Notes under the pieces: generated by a model
Told to the model about the DNA's origin: nothing
Databases searched by the model: none
The model's input: the letters and a program-made list of their open reading frames with translations, nothing else
Position numbers and translations under genes: made by a program
Assembly: GCA_016584495.1 (NCBI GenBank)
Contig: WAID01000005.1
Location: 1,054,501 to 1,118,500, forward strand
Source: Celoporthe dispersa
Taxonomy: Eukaryota; Ascomycota; Sordariomycetes; Diaporthales; Cryphonectriaceae
DNA length: 64,000 bases
Direction: 5' to 3'
Part shown: piece by piece, positions 47,961 to 58,543 of the stretch
Numbering within the stretch: position 1 is the stretch's first letter
How the letters are laid out: every line of letters starts with the position of its first letter

Positions 47961-49528
47961 ATGGAGCCCACCAGCGGACATCAGGACCGCATCAAAGGTT
48001 CGTGGCAGGCTCGAGGCTGTTTCAGTGCCCAGGTGAACAGCAGGCAGACTGTTAACCCCATCACAGTCCTGGTCATAGGTGCTGGCCTGGGCGGGTGCGC
48101 GGCAGCCTTGGCCCTGAACCACCACGGCCACAGCGTCACCGTGTACGAGAAGCTCACCAGCTTCCGCCGGCTGGGAGACTCCCTGGGCCTGGGGGAGAAC
48201 GCCCTCAAGCTGCTCCGGCGCTGGGGCGGCGAAAGCCTGTACACCGCCGTCACCTCCATCGGCAACCAGTCCGAGGACATGCAGATCCGGCGGTGGCGCG
48301 ACGGCAAGATCCTGGCGCAGCAGCCCCTGATGGACATGGCGGGCCACATCGGCCACCGCGGCGACTACCACGAGGCCTTCCTGCGCGGCGTGCGGGATGC
48401 AGGTGTGGCCATCCACATGGGCCGCGAGGTGGTCAGCTTTCGCGACGGCGACGCCTCGGGGGCTGGCAGGCCCAGTGTCACCTTCAGGGACGGGACGGTC
48501 GAGGAGGCGGACGTGGTTGTCGGCGCGGAGGGCATCAAGAGCCGTGCTCGGGAGCTCGTCCTGGGGTTTGCGGACGCGCCCAAGAGCAGCGGCTATTCCT
48601 GCTGGAGGGCGTACTTCCCGGGCGAGCACCTGAGGGACGATCCCTTGTGCAGGGACTTTGTGGACCACGACTGTGTCAATATCTGGTATGTCCAGCCCGC
48701 TCGTGAATACACACCCTCTACTGTTGACTACCACTTGCTGAACCCAAACCCTCTCTGCTCCCTCCCGCCCCAAGGATCGGCGAGGACACCCACCTCGTCC
48801 AGAACACCCTCCGCGGCGGCAGAGAGTTCAACTGGATCATAACCCGCAAGCTCTCCCACGAGGAGGACAAGGAGATCCAGGAGTCCTGGTTCCAGGAGGG
48901 CGACCTGGCCGACGTCCGCACCCACATCCGCACCCTCGACCGCCGCATCGCCGCCGCCATCGAAAAGACGCCGGCCCTGCTGGACTGGAAGATCTGCTAC
49001 CGCGATCCCCTGCCCACCTGGGTCTCGCGCGGTCACAGGATCGTCCTCCTGGGGGACTCCTGCCACCCGCACCTGCCTACCAGCGCGCAGGGGGCCAGCC
49101 AGGCCACGGAGAGCGCGGCGGTGCTGGCCGTGTGCCTGAAGCTGGCCGGGCGCGGTCGCATCCCGCTTGCGGTAAGTCTGACACAGGTCGTTGACGTCTT
49201 GTCGGCTGCATTTGGTTCTGACAAGATGCGCCAGGCGCGGGTCTATGAGAAGATCAGGTTTGGGCGGACGCGCCAGAGCCAGACGGCCGGGGTGGACCTG
49301 CGGGACAGGTGGCATAACGCCCTGAAGAACCTGGACGAGGGCGTGGAGATCGATCCCGAGTCTGTCAAGATGCGCAACAGGTGGCTGTATGCCTATGATG
49401 CCGAGGCCGACGCCGCTGCAAGATGGGATGAGGTGTCGGAGAAGGTCGCCAGGGAGCTGGCGGAGGGCAAGGTCACGCCGCTGTGTGACACCGTACCGGC
49501 CAGGTCCGCCTTGAAAGGACCAGACTAG
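47961..49528 (+). CDS. FAD-dependent aromatic monooxygenase (salicylate-hydroxylase-like)
   Basis: Exons 47961-48685, 48775-49171 and 49226-49528; 474 residues. Group A flavin monooxygenase layout: the GxGxxG motif VLVIGAGLGGCAAALAL follows a 35-residue lead. The second motif is ADVVVGAEGIKSRARE (DG motif). The third is RIVLLGDSCHPHLPTSAQGA (GD motif). These enzymes use NAD(P)H and oxygen to hydroxylate aromatic rings, often with decarboxylation in the salicylate group. The last intron (49172-49225, 54 bases) is in phase and stop-free. I treat it as an intron because its removal gives the conserved IPLA-RVYEKIR continuity. The gene diverges from the VAO gene, suggesting that both act on phenolic substrates. 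The exact substrate is unknown; a secondary-metabolite role is the main alternative. Confidence 0.85.
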
Positions 49529-49922
49529 AGCGTTAAGGTTGGGCCAGCTATAGAGAAGCTAAACCTCCTAGGTTATCTAGAATAGCATATGTCTTGTAGG
49601 GACGAGTAGTAGTTGGTAAGAAAGACTTAGAGCCACATGCATGTGACAATCAGAAGCACATGTCCGCCACAGCACATTGGGCAGTATGGACTACGTCCTA
49701 GTTCCAATCTCATGAGCCTGACTGATGTAATTCATTACCTGATTACTTACCCATATGAGTATAGCTCCAGGGAAGTGGACTTTATAAATATGCCTTTGGC
49801 TCGGCCCCAGGAGCAGGAGTTCCAACGCGAAAACTTTGCACTCCATTCAACGCTGTCACGCTTTCTCAAAACTTGATATTAATCCCTACTCTATATCACC
49901 ACGGCTGTCCAGATCAACAGCC
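49529..49922. other. Intergenic region with TATA box
   Basis: 394 bases: 3' end of the monooxygenase gene and promoter of the small secreted protein, with TATAAATA at 49783-49790, 133 bases before its ATG. Confidence 0.5.
49783..49790 (+). promoter_or_regulatory. TATA box of the small secreted protein gene
   Basis: TATAAATA, 133 bases upstream of ATG 49923; a strong match. Confidence 0.5.
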
Positions 49923-50664
49923 ATGCATTTCTTCTTCTCTTTCTCGCTTTTGGCGTCATGTGTCGCCGCCTCACCTGCGCTCCAGCCTCGCTCCTTCATG
50001 GAGCCTACGATTGAGAGCCTGCCACCCCGTAAGTATCCATCTGATTCCGGTCGCTCACCCTCTGGAAAAGAAAGAAGGAAGGAAAAATAGCAACAATCAA
50101 CCAAATCGGCTGAACTCACAACAACTTACAATCTGACACCTCTCACACAGCAACCGAGGACGGGTCCCCCGCCCGGGCTGCGCAGACCTCGCCGACTGCT
50201 TCTCCTGGGCCTCCAACCAGTGCAGCGAAGCCGCAAACTCCGGCCTCCTCGTCAAGGCCTACTGCCTCGAGGAGTACTGCTATGCGCTCTGTCCTCCCGT
50301 CCTCCCGGCCGCCTTGTCTGGCTCGGAAGAGGACGACGGCTATTTGACGGACGCAGTCGTCCAGGGTGAGGGGTCTCTGGTGACGGAGCCTCCCTTCCCG
50401 CTGCCTACCGTCCTTCCTCCGGGGAAGAAGCCCAAGACAACTGAGTCCAAGACGCACAAGTCGAAGGCGAAGGCGTCCAGGTCTCACAAGTTCAAGGCCT
50501 CTAAGCCGTCCAAGTCGACGGCTACCAAGCCTCCCAAGGGGCCCGAGGTCACGCTCACGGTCTCCAGCATTTTCATCACCAAGCCTCGTGTCACCAAACC
50601 TGCTACGAGCGGGCACGGGTTCACGTCAGCTCCCTTTCCGATGCCAACCATCACAGGGGCGTAA
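49923..50664 (+). CDS. Small secreted Cys-containing protein with Lys/Ser-rich tail, one frame break
   Basis: Two exons, 49923-50028 and 50151-50664 (GTAAGT donor, CAG acceptor); about 206 residues corrected. A signal peptide (FFFSFSLLASCVAASPA) is followed by a compact segment with six Cys (CADLADCFSWASNQC ... YCLEEYCYALC), then an acidic patch. The tail is rich in Lys, Ser and Pro (KSKAKASRSHKFKASKPSK). No known family recognised. The size, secretion signal and paired Cys fit the broad class of fungal small secreted proteins, some of which are effectors. Exon 1 and the Cys region are in different frames. They join at the C run 50166-50170, which has five bases where six (or three) keep the frame. 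No alternative splice pair was found that avoids this. Confidence 0.6.
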
Positions 50665-50989
50665 AGTCTCGCACGGCGCTCTTGCGAGTCGGCCATGTGG
50701 GACTTGACGACCGCCTAGCCAGCTAGTAAGTAAGCTCCAGAGGGAAGAAGCAAGTTGAGGGATGGCACGACATTCAAATAAAAGAATTTCCTTCTCCAGA
50801 ATTTGTGGGGAACAACTGCTAGTGCTTAATTAATAATATACAGTTCCGGCCCTGTCTATCCTATAAAAATGAATCCTATGCTTCCCAAGAACCCAGTCTT
50901 GGCCCAATGCAACATGTCTACTGTATCCTGTATGCCACAAAAGCAGATACGAACGGCGCGCGAACCAAACCACACTATAATATCACAGT
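50665..50989. other. Convergent intergenic region
   Basis: 325 bases between converging 3' ends, AT-rich near 50820-50870. No gene seen. Confidence 0.6.
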
Positions 50990-52613
50990 CTACCAGAACA
51001 GACGATCTCCACGGAACTTCACCGTCTGCTCGTACCTGCTCAGCCCCTTCAGGGCGGCGGCATCACGCTCGGGGAATCCCTTGAACGATAAGGCGTACGT
51101 GGCCACGGAGTGAGCAACCAGCTTGGTGTTGATCTCCCACGTAGTGGCGTTTACATTGCCCCTGTCGTCGCAGAGCTGGTGGTAGCACGGGTCGTACCAC
51201 TCGCCCGCCGTACCTCCAAACATCTCAGCCTCTTCGGGCGTCTTGATGCCTTCGGCGCCAGTAGCGATGCCGCCCGCAGGAATTCCCGCGCGAATGAAGC
51301 CGTCGTAGTCACTGCGGCCGTCAAAGGGGACGAGCGTGTAGTTGAGCCCGTGCGCTGTGTACCAGTCGATGTAGAGGTTCTCAGCTCCTCGGAACCGGCC
51401 GGGTTCTCGTCGTTTGTGGCATTGTAGACCTGGTAGGCGTAGTTGGGGCTCGCGAGCATGTCGTAGTCCATAAAAAGGCGAATTTTGAGGTTCTCCTCGG
51501 CGGAGATGGTAGAGGCGTAGAACTCGGACCCCAGGAGCCCCTCCTCCTCGGCCGACCACCAGCCAAAGCGCACACAGTTGTTCACACGGAAGTTGGTGAG
51601 GTGCGTGGCGATCTCAATAAGCGACAGAGAGCCGGACCCGTCGTCGTTGATGCCAGGACCCTCGGCCACGCTGTCCGAGTGGGCTCCCAGCATGACGCAG
51701 TTGTCCGGGTCGCCCTCCGTAGTCTGGATGACGATGTTGCGAGTCTCGATTGTGCTGACGACCCCGTCGATGTATGCGATGGCATCGACGGCCTGCCCGC
51801 TCTGGAGCTTCTCCACGACGGGCTCGACTTCGTCCAGGTCGATGCCGAATGTGGCCACATGGTCATCCTGAGGGGTGCCCATGGTGCCGTGCAGGGTGCC
51901 CTTCTCGTTGTTGTATATCACTGCGGCGATGGCGCCCGCACGGCCAGCGAGGGCAGACTTGTCGCCGAAGGAGCACGAGCCGCGGCGGATGAGTGCGATG
52001 TTGCCCCTGACGCTCGCAGGGTAGTCCTTGGAGAAGCAGCCCTCCTCGCCGACGAGGACAAGATCACCATGCACAGGCTCCTTGTCCTCGGTGGGCGGGG
52101 TCAGGCTCATCGGTGACGCCGACCTCGCAACAGCATCGCCCAGCACGAGGCGTGACTCGAAGACGCTCCCGGAGTATGCCGGGAAGGGCTGCTGGACGAT
52201 CTTGTAATAGCTTCCCAGCTTCGATATGGCATCCTGGATGTACTTTAATGTTCCCAGATGTCCTGTACATTTGTTAACGACATCTTACCACCGGCTGGGA
52301 GACGGCATCAGGCCCATGTGGAGGGCCACAGCAACAAGTCCTCACCTTCGCTACCAATCACCCGCGTCGGTCGGTTGTAATCATGCCAACTGAGGTTGGC
52401 TATCTCAAAGAGCTCTTCTGACCTCCTGACCAGCCTGTCGCCTGAGATGGCAGCCTGTAGTGCCTCGCTGTCGACCAGAGGCTTGCCGGAGCTTGGTGAC
52501 AGCGGCAGCTGGTGTGAGTCGTCAAGCAGAGGCTGCTGGAGGGAGGAGGCGCTCGATCCGTGGAGGAGTGCTGTTGCGAGTGCCGCGAGGCATACGCTCT
52601 TGTATGCAGCCAT
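50990..52613 (-). CDS. Secreted M28 aminopeptidase (leucine aminopeptidase 2-like), one frame break
   Basis: Exons 52613-52346 and 52262-50990; about 513 residues corrected. A signal peptide (AAYKSVCLAALATALLHG) comes first, then a propeptide. A protease-associated domain is inserted in the enzyme (GCFSKDYPASVRGNIALIRR). Zinc ligands follow the M28 order: His/Asp in LGAHSDSVAEGPGINDDGSG, Glu-Glu in SAEEEGLLGSE, Asp in FMDYDML and His in WYDPCYHQLCDD. It removes N-terminal residues from peptides outside the cell, complementing the neighbouring subtilase. The frame changes near 51378, where the plus strand has two T before CTCAGC and three are needed to keep SEEL-NLYIDWY in one frame. Both flanks are highly conserved, so a sequencing or assembly deletion is likely. 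Confidence 0.9.
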
Positions 52614-53761
52614 CGCCAAAGCTAGAGTGAGAGGATTCAAGTGACGGTGTTGAAGGATGCTGAGGTGGACGGCGACTTGTCGTTGTGTTGGGCTGGAGAT
52701 GAGTACATAGTAGGTACGGACAGTCGTGACTACTGTGGGCTGCTGATAAGGTATCACGCGAGCCCCTGGTCTGCCGCTTGCCGGGGTCAATCCCAGCTCG
52801 CAGGGGGTGCCTGGCAGCATGACCTGGCACAGTCCTCTCCCATCCTTGCCATCGTCGGTATACTTATTTTTTTTTTATTCCTTCTATAGTTCATTGTCTT
52901 TTCTTTGTTCTTCTCACATCGGATGATACCTCACTACACGATACAGTAGACAGAACTGCCCGTGATCACCCCTAATCGACATAAAGTTTTGACGATAGCT
53001 GGCCGTTTCCTTGGTGGAGAGGCAGAAAATCGGGGTACTTCGTTGGTGGCAGACGACGGGGCGAACGGAACCCTCTAGCATAGTGGTCATGTATCTTGGT
53101 TTTCACCACACCGATAGGCTAAGAAACATCAGCTATGTGATGCATATTTTATCTTCAGGCATTGTTCTTTTTTTTGTCTTTTTCCTTTTCTTCTCCAATT
53201 GTTACTGAGCAGCAGGGAGCGAGGGACACCAGAGAAGCCGGGGCATTAAAGTTTAGCCTACACGCAAGTCATCTCGTCCTGGTTTCTTCGTTTCTGACAG
53301 GACCCAAGCTCCCCTCGGAATGTTCCTTTGAGCGGTAGCGATGTGCTTGCAGCTCACTAGGAACCCTGCCTGGGGTCAGCATGGCATTTTGTCCGTACTG
53401 GATCGCTCTCGATCGCCCCGAGGTCGTCTATCGCGGTCCAGCCTCGCAGGGACAGCGCGCCATCTACGTCATGAGGTGACATTGCGCCGCCACCTTGCAG
53501 ACAGCAATGCGCGGGAGATGCATGCTAGATGGGCTCTCAAAAGACCAAGGGAGGGACGGGAAAGGGAGGTATCGGTCCTGCATAAGCTCTGCTGTAGGCA
53601 ACCAGCGTCTTAGAAGAGGGCTTTGTTTGAATCCCTCAGCGGCCTTTTCCTCCAGTGTTTCGAGAGATTATTCAAAGTACTCACCGGCGACTGCTCGTCC
53701 GAGGCGTCTTTTCGGCCTTTTCCCTCTCGCGGACGACGGCCCACACTTCCAGGCCATAACC
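52614..53761. promoter_or_regulatory. Divergent region between M28 and wall-protein genes
   Basis: 1.15 kb, both neighbours reading outward. T-rich tracts at 52863-52885 and 53160-53205. Several open frames here lack protein character. Contains both promoters; no TATA could be assigned. Confidence 0.45.
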
Positions 53762-54440
53762 ATGAAGCTCCTCTCCCCCGTCTCGACGGTGGTATCGGCG
53801 TAAGTCCTTGTATATCTCCCGGGCGCGGTCGGGACATGAAGAAGCTCACAGCGCAACCCCTCCAGGGCCACCCTGAGCGCCGCGCAGGCTGTACTGACCA
53901 CCTCCACCCCGATCTCCACGCTGTCAAGCACCATCTACTCCGAGATCACCACCGCCACCGCCACGACTTCCTCCGCCGGCGCCCAGGCCGGTTGTCCCAC
54001 CGTCACCCCTGACCAGCAGCATCTGCAGCAGCTGTGCGCAGCCGGACTGCGTCGAGGTCGAAGCCCTCACCCAGTCCTGCGGCTGCCCCGACGCCATCCC
54101 GACCGTCTTTGTCGACTTCTCGTGCGGGTCTGGGTGTGCGGGGCTCGGGTGCAGGGCCGACTACGTCTTCTTCACTGAGAACTGTACTGCGCCGACAGGG
54201 AGCGCCGGCGGTGCGTCGTCCTCGAATTCCTCGGCGGCGGGCTCGAACTCAACTGTGTCGTCGACGGTGACTGGAGCTGGAGGATCGAATGGCACCACGA
54301 CGGGGCTAGGCGCCACCTCGACCTCTACGAGCACACAGACAACGGGGTCGGGATCGGGGACTGGGTCGGCTGCGTCCAGTGCGACGAGCGTTGCGGCTGC
54401 GGCGGCAAGAATAAGACCATTCTGGGTTGGCTGGTTGTAG
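53762..54440 (+). CDS. Secreted Cys/Ser/Thr-rich cell-wall-type protein, one frame break
   Basis: Exons 53762-53799 and 53866-54440; about 203 residues corrected. A signal peptide (KLLSPVSTVVSAATLSAAQA) precedes a Thr/Ser-rich stretch. A Cys module follows (CSSCAQPDC, SCGCPDAIPTVFVDFSC, GCAGLGC), like the modules seen in many fungal surface proteins. The C-terminal third is a Ser/Thr/Gly tail (TSTSTSTQTTGSGSGTG) ending in a short hydrophobic stretch with Arg, so a GPI anchor is possible but not convincing. The frames before and after meet near 54005-54011. One base fewer in the CCCC run (54006-54009) would join CPTV with TSSICSSC, as in relatives. Function unknown; structural wall role inferred. 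Confidence 0.6.
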
Positions 54441-55294
54441 GAAAACAGCCTGCTTTGGTTGTTGCAGATGTGTTGAGAAACAGTTGCTCCTGCTTTGTGT
54501 TACATAAGTGTACAGTACAGCATGGGTTGTATTGCTGGTTGGGTCAGGGGGAGGTGTGCGTGTGGCTGCTGCAATAACTGCCATCGTCTATACATAATTC
54601 CTTACTTTCAGAGCATACAGGGAGGCCTTTAATTTCAGCACACATGTCAAACTAATGAATACAACACCATTTCAGAGATACTACTGCACATCGCCTCCAC
54701 TGCATGCCTCTGGTCCATAGCCTCCCTGGCCTGGGAGCACTGTTGGGAGCAAACTGCCGCTTGCTGAACCAGGATGTGAGATGAAGATTCCTACGTCATC
54801 TCAATTCTTGTCACAAACGCCAGTAAGAATTCGGACGGGCTGGTCTCCACCGCACCAAAATTCTCTCCCGCGGACTCCACAGCATCAACATACTTGGATA
54901 CTCATTTTTGCACGGTTTTCCAACAAGCAATAGGTCCGTTGGCCCAATGGCAAGGCGTCTGACTACGAATCAGGAGATTGCAGGTTCGATCCCTGCACGG
55001 ATCATCTCAAAGGAGCTCAGTATCATGAGTCTTGACTTTCTCTTTTTGCTCTTTCCTCCCGGCTGTATTCGCAGGTCGAGGTGATGAACATTTAGGCATG
55101 ACGACAGCCTGCCTGTTCATCGCCTACATACTACAGCAGGGCCTACCAATTTTTCCTTCGTTCCCTGTCTCATCCAAGTTGGTATACCTAACCCAGGCGT
55201 CCCGTCTTGTTTGTTCAGCCACCAGTACTCACCACTCCTGTTCATGCTCGCTCCCTTGATCCCACCCTGACACCTTGACGGGGCTGCAGCACAA
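54441..55294. other. Intergenic region with tRNA-Arg
   Basis: 854 bases between two converging protein genes; holds tRNA-Arg at 54933-55003. Otherwise no gene. Confidence 0.6.
54933..55003 (+). tRNA. tRNA-Arg(ACG)
   Basis: A complete cloverleaf without intron. Acceptor GGTCCGT pairs with ACGGATC with one G-U. The anticodon stem TCTGA pairs with TCAGG around loop CTACGAA, so the anticodon is ACG. The T arm is GCAGG TTCGATC CCTGC. The D arm has GGC pairs. No CCA is encoded, as expected for a nuclear gene. Confidence 0.93.
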
Positions 55295-56240
55295 TCACTC
55301 ACAAATCTCCCTGATGAGCTCAATGTATCCTGCAGCAGCCACGGCAGTAAGAATGTGCCACCAGCCGTGAAGCTCCAGGAGATATGCCCACGGGAGCCCA
55401 ACTGCCTCCCGCAGCGCCCGCAGCGGAGGGCAGAACTCCAGGTCGATCAGCCACAGGGTCAGTGCCACCACCATGGTCCCTGTCGAGGACCAGAACCGCC
55501 TCGAGACCCTCGACGCCCCCGGCGGCTGCGGCGCGCCGGGCCGCTGGCGGTAGTACGACAGGTACAGCGCGCGCGTCCAGAGCATGTTCTCCATGATGAA
55601 GAACGAGCCCCAGTGGAGCTCGACGATCCTCGTCTGGTGGTACACCGCGGAGATGAGGACGACCGCGGAGAGCAGGGCGATGGTGATGGTCCTCTGGGTC
55701 CTCGGGGCGTAGCCCGTGGTGTAGAGCGGCTGCAGCAGTGCGGAGCCGAGGAAGAACATGGACATCTCGTCGAGGAACTGGGTCTCGCGGTGCAGGGTTG
55801 CGTGGAAGATGAAGGAGAAGATCCCGATGAACAGGAGGGAGATGGCCATTGTGTCCATGCCGCCGAGGATGCCTTTTCGTGCATCTCGATGTGAGATCTT
55901 GAAGGCGTAGTATACTTATTTTTATTGTCCGTCAGCAGCTGTGGCCTGTCTAGGCCTTCTCGGGAGGGGGGCAAAGGTCAGGAGCCGGCACATGGCTTAC
56001 CGTAAGCGAGGTTCGTGAAGGTATTGAAGAACTCGGCTATGTACTTGGTGATGGCGTAGTCCTCCTCGCAAAAGCTGTCCAGCGGGTCATTATTAGTAGA
56101 TGTTGGGGAGAGATTCTGGATTGCCACGGCATTCTAGGCGAGGGGTCAGGCACGTCACCACAGAGACGCAGCGTCATGCCTTCGTTTGCTAGGATTCATA
56201 CTGACTTTGCTGTGCTGGACGGAGGGCCCCAGTATCCCAT
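55295..56240 (-). CDS. Alkaline ceramidase (YPC1/YDC1-like)
   Basis: Exons 56240-56202, 56133-56001 and 55914-55295; 263 residues. Integral membrane hydrolase of the ER/Golgi that splits ceramide into sphingoid base and fatty acid. The N terminus has MGYWGPPSSTAK and then CEEDYAITKYIAEFFNTFTN, the opening family motif. The metal-binding region follows with FHATLHRETQFLDEMSMFF, and the C terminus has ELHGWWHILTA; these His residues and Asp fit the zinc site of the CREST superfamily. About seven hydrophobic spans are visible. The donor at 56201 (GTATGA) was chosen because the nearer GTCAGT would put the conserved second exon out of phase. No frame break. Confidence 0.93.
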
Positions 56241-57428
56241 GCTGGAGAACGGATCCTGGCCAGGATCATGGCGGCTTCGATGAGCCATGACTGCGGCCGA
56301 TGATAACAACGAAGCTTGAGTCCACTACAAGCTCAGGCTACCTGAGATCGCTAGGCTTCAGAGTCAGGCGCGCAGAGGCAACAGTCAACTGACCCTCAAG
56401 GTGACCTAGTAGCGAATCTTGGCTGCTGATTGAGAGGGTGTTGAGGGTTTTGTGCGCTGAGAGGTGCTTAGTGAGAGCATCGTGCCACGTTTGGACAGCT
56501 CAGAAAAACAGAGGGATGCCACACCCGAAGTTGAACCGTGCAAGGGTTGCCAATCTCTCGAAAACGCCTGCCACACGCTAACAAGCAGGGAACTCCACTC
56601 CATCTCTGCACTCACGCTTCAGCACCTCAGTAGCACTCATAGTCAGCCAAATGAAGAACTACATTCACCAAAGAAATCTTGTAGCGCTAATTGAAGAGCA
56701 TGGGATGCTGGATATTGTTGCTTGCGTGTTTCCAGACAAAGTCATTTCCCGTAAAATTCAAAAGGCTTGCAACAACAGTAAGTTCGAGCTGCTGTAGGGC
56801 TTGAACACCTGTAGTGAGCGGCACCCAATGGCCTCAGGAAGACGGGCTGTCATCAAGAGTCGGGCTGATCGGTCTCCTGCAGATAACAACAGTCTTATAT
56901 ATGCTCCCTTCTTTTCAGCCTCCAGAATAATACATCAGGTTGTATATCAGGTCGGCAAAGCCTAGGCTGAGCGGGGAGGGGGGAGAGGGTTAACTTGCGA
57001 GTCTTGGATATTCCTCATCACTTTTCAAACGTTAATCATCTGGAATAAAGCGGCTTGTATACAAATAGGACAATTCTATAATGACTCATGGTAGAGTTCT
57101 CAAAGGTCCAAGTGATTTCTTAGGTCTACTCTATGGTCCTGGGTGAAACACAAAAAATTGTGATTGAGGAGAAGCGTGTCTGATGCCCAAGCGCTCTGAA
57201 TCACAGCCCACAACCAGTTGTTCGTTTTTTGGTTTTGTTTTTTGCCTGGGCCGAGTATATAAGTACAGCGTTTTATTTGCCAAAATACTCCCACAAACCG
57301 CGTCTAATACACTGCCAATTTAGGGAGCTCCCTCCGATATTTCAAATAAAGCTTTCCAGCACCTGCAGCAGCCAGCAACCTCACAGGTACATCAACCTTG
57401 AAGACTAGAAAAGACAAATCTTGACATC
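56241..57428. promoter_or_regulatory. Divergent region between ceramidase and PPxY-protein genes
   Basis: 1.19 kb; both genes read outward. A TATA box for the right-hand gene is at 57256-57263. No gene supported. Confidence 0.45.
57256..57263 (+). promoter_or_regulatory. TATA box of the PPxY-protein gene
   Basis: TATATAAG, 173 bases before ATG 57429. Confidence 0.45.
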
Positions 57429-58543
57429 ATGAACTATTGTTTCCTCGCCATGAATTTGCCACAACTGTTGTTGGGCACCAACTTCTTCGTAACAACCTCT
57501 GCATCCCTCCTTCGTAATGACGAGAACTGCGTGAAGTGGTCTGTTGCCGTTCCAGATGCGTTGAACTACACCACTATAAAGCCCCCTCACCTCACCATAG
57601 AAGCTGTAGCCAATGTCACTTGCGATTCTCCCAAGAACTCAGGTTATGCTTTTGCGATTTTCCTAACAGGTAGCGATAGCGCCGACCGTGTGGCCGACCC
57701 TCACATATCCCATACCTTCCTCATAGGTAACGGTACGAGCCTTCTCTCATTTCTTTGCACCTGTCCGCCGCCTGGCCCATATTGAAGGTGGGCTCAAGAA
57801 GTGCAGTGAATTACTAATACTATATACATCTGAGTAGATACCGCTGACCTCTCTGCTAAAGCAACCACGGAGTGGTTGTACCCCTCCCGGGAGCAAATCA
57901 ACTTCCCTCCAACAACACAGCCCTCAACCCCAGCTACGCATATCAGGTATGTATAAAGAATGCTTCTGGCTTGATCCTTGCCAGCTCGCCAATTTTTTAT
58001 CTTGAGCCGTATACAGACGATTCTGCGGGCGTGATCATCGCTCAGGTCACTCTGTTAGCTGTACTTTTCTGCGGGCTCGTGCTGCTGTTGGCATTGTGTG
58101 GGCAAAAGATCTGGATGTTGATTGGCCGGCGCTGGACACAGAGTCGGGGCAGAACAGCAGACAGGGCCATGACCATCCACGACGTCCATCATCGGGTCCC
58201 GGGATTCCGGCTCGACCGCGGCCGTTCCGAGGTGAGGACCGGCGGACCTCGAAGCGGGTGGCCGCGATCCGGGAGTGAGACGCGGCGGGAGATTTTGAGG
58301 ACGAACATCGTGCATCTAGGGCCCCAGGGGGATGATGGTATAGAATTGCAGACTCTGACTTCCGTGGTGACGAGGACGCCCCCGCCTCAATATGGAGAAG
58401 AAGATACTGAGAGGCCGCCGAGTTACGTGAGTATTATTGAGTCACCACCGAGGTATGAGAGCCCTCGGTATGACGGCTCGGCCGCCTACTCAGAGCGGCC
58501 ACGGCTTGTGAGGCCTCGCAGATCGGGTAATTTACCTCGATGA
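57429..58543 (+). CDS. Single-pass membrane protein with three PPxY motifs, one frame break
   Basis: Exons 57429-57726 and 57838-58543; about 335 residues. An N-terminal signal-like stretch leads to an extracellular-type domain with Asn-linked sites and a block ALNPSYAYQVCIKNASG. One strong transmembrane helix follows (VTLLAVLFCGLVLLLALCG). The cytosolic tail is basic at first. It then carries PPPQYGEE, RPPSYVS and SPPRYESP: three PPxY motifs within 35 residues. Such motifs bind WW domains of Rsp5/NEDD4-type ubiquitin ligases, and they mark known Rsp5 adaptors and cargo. I know of no named family for the luminal part. Exon 2 begins in a frame that runs out soon after. One extra C in the run before TCCCGGG (57881-57884) would join both parts. 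Less sure than the other breaks. Confidence 0.6.

Noticed and set aside
42726..49528. Secondary-metabolite gene cluster
   Set aside because: No PKS, NRPS, terpene synthase or cluster regulator; a small catabolic unit fits better.
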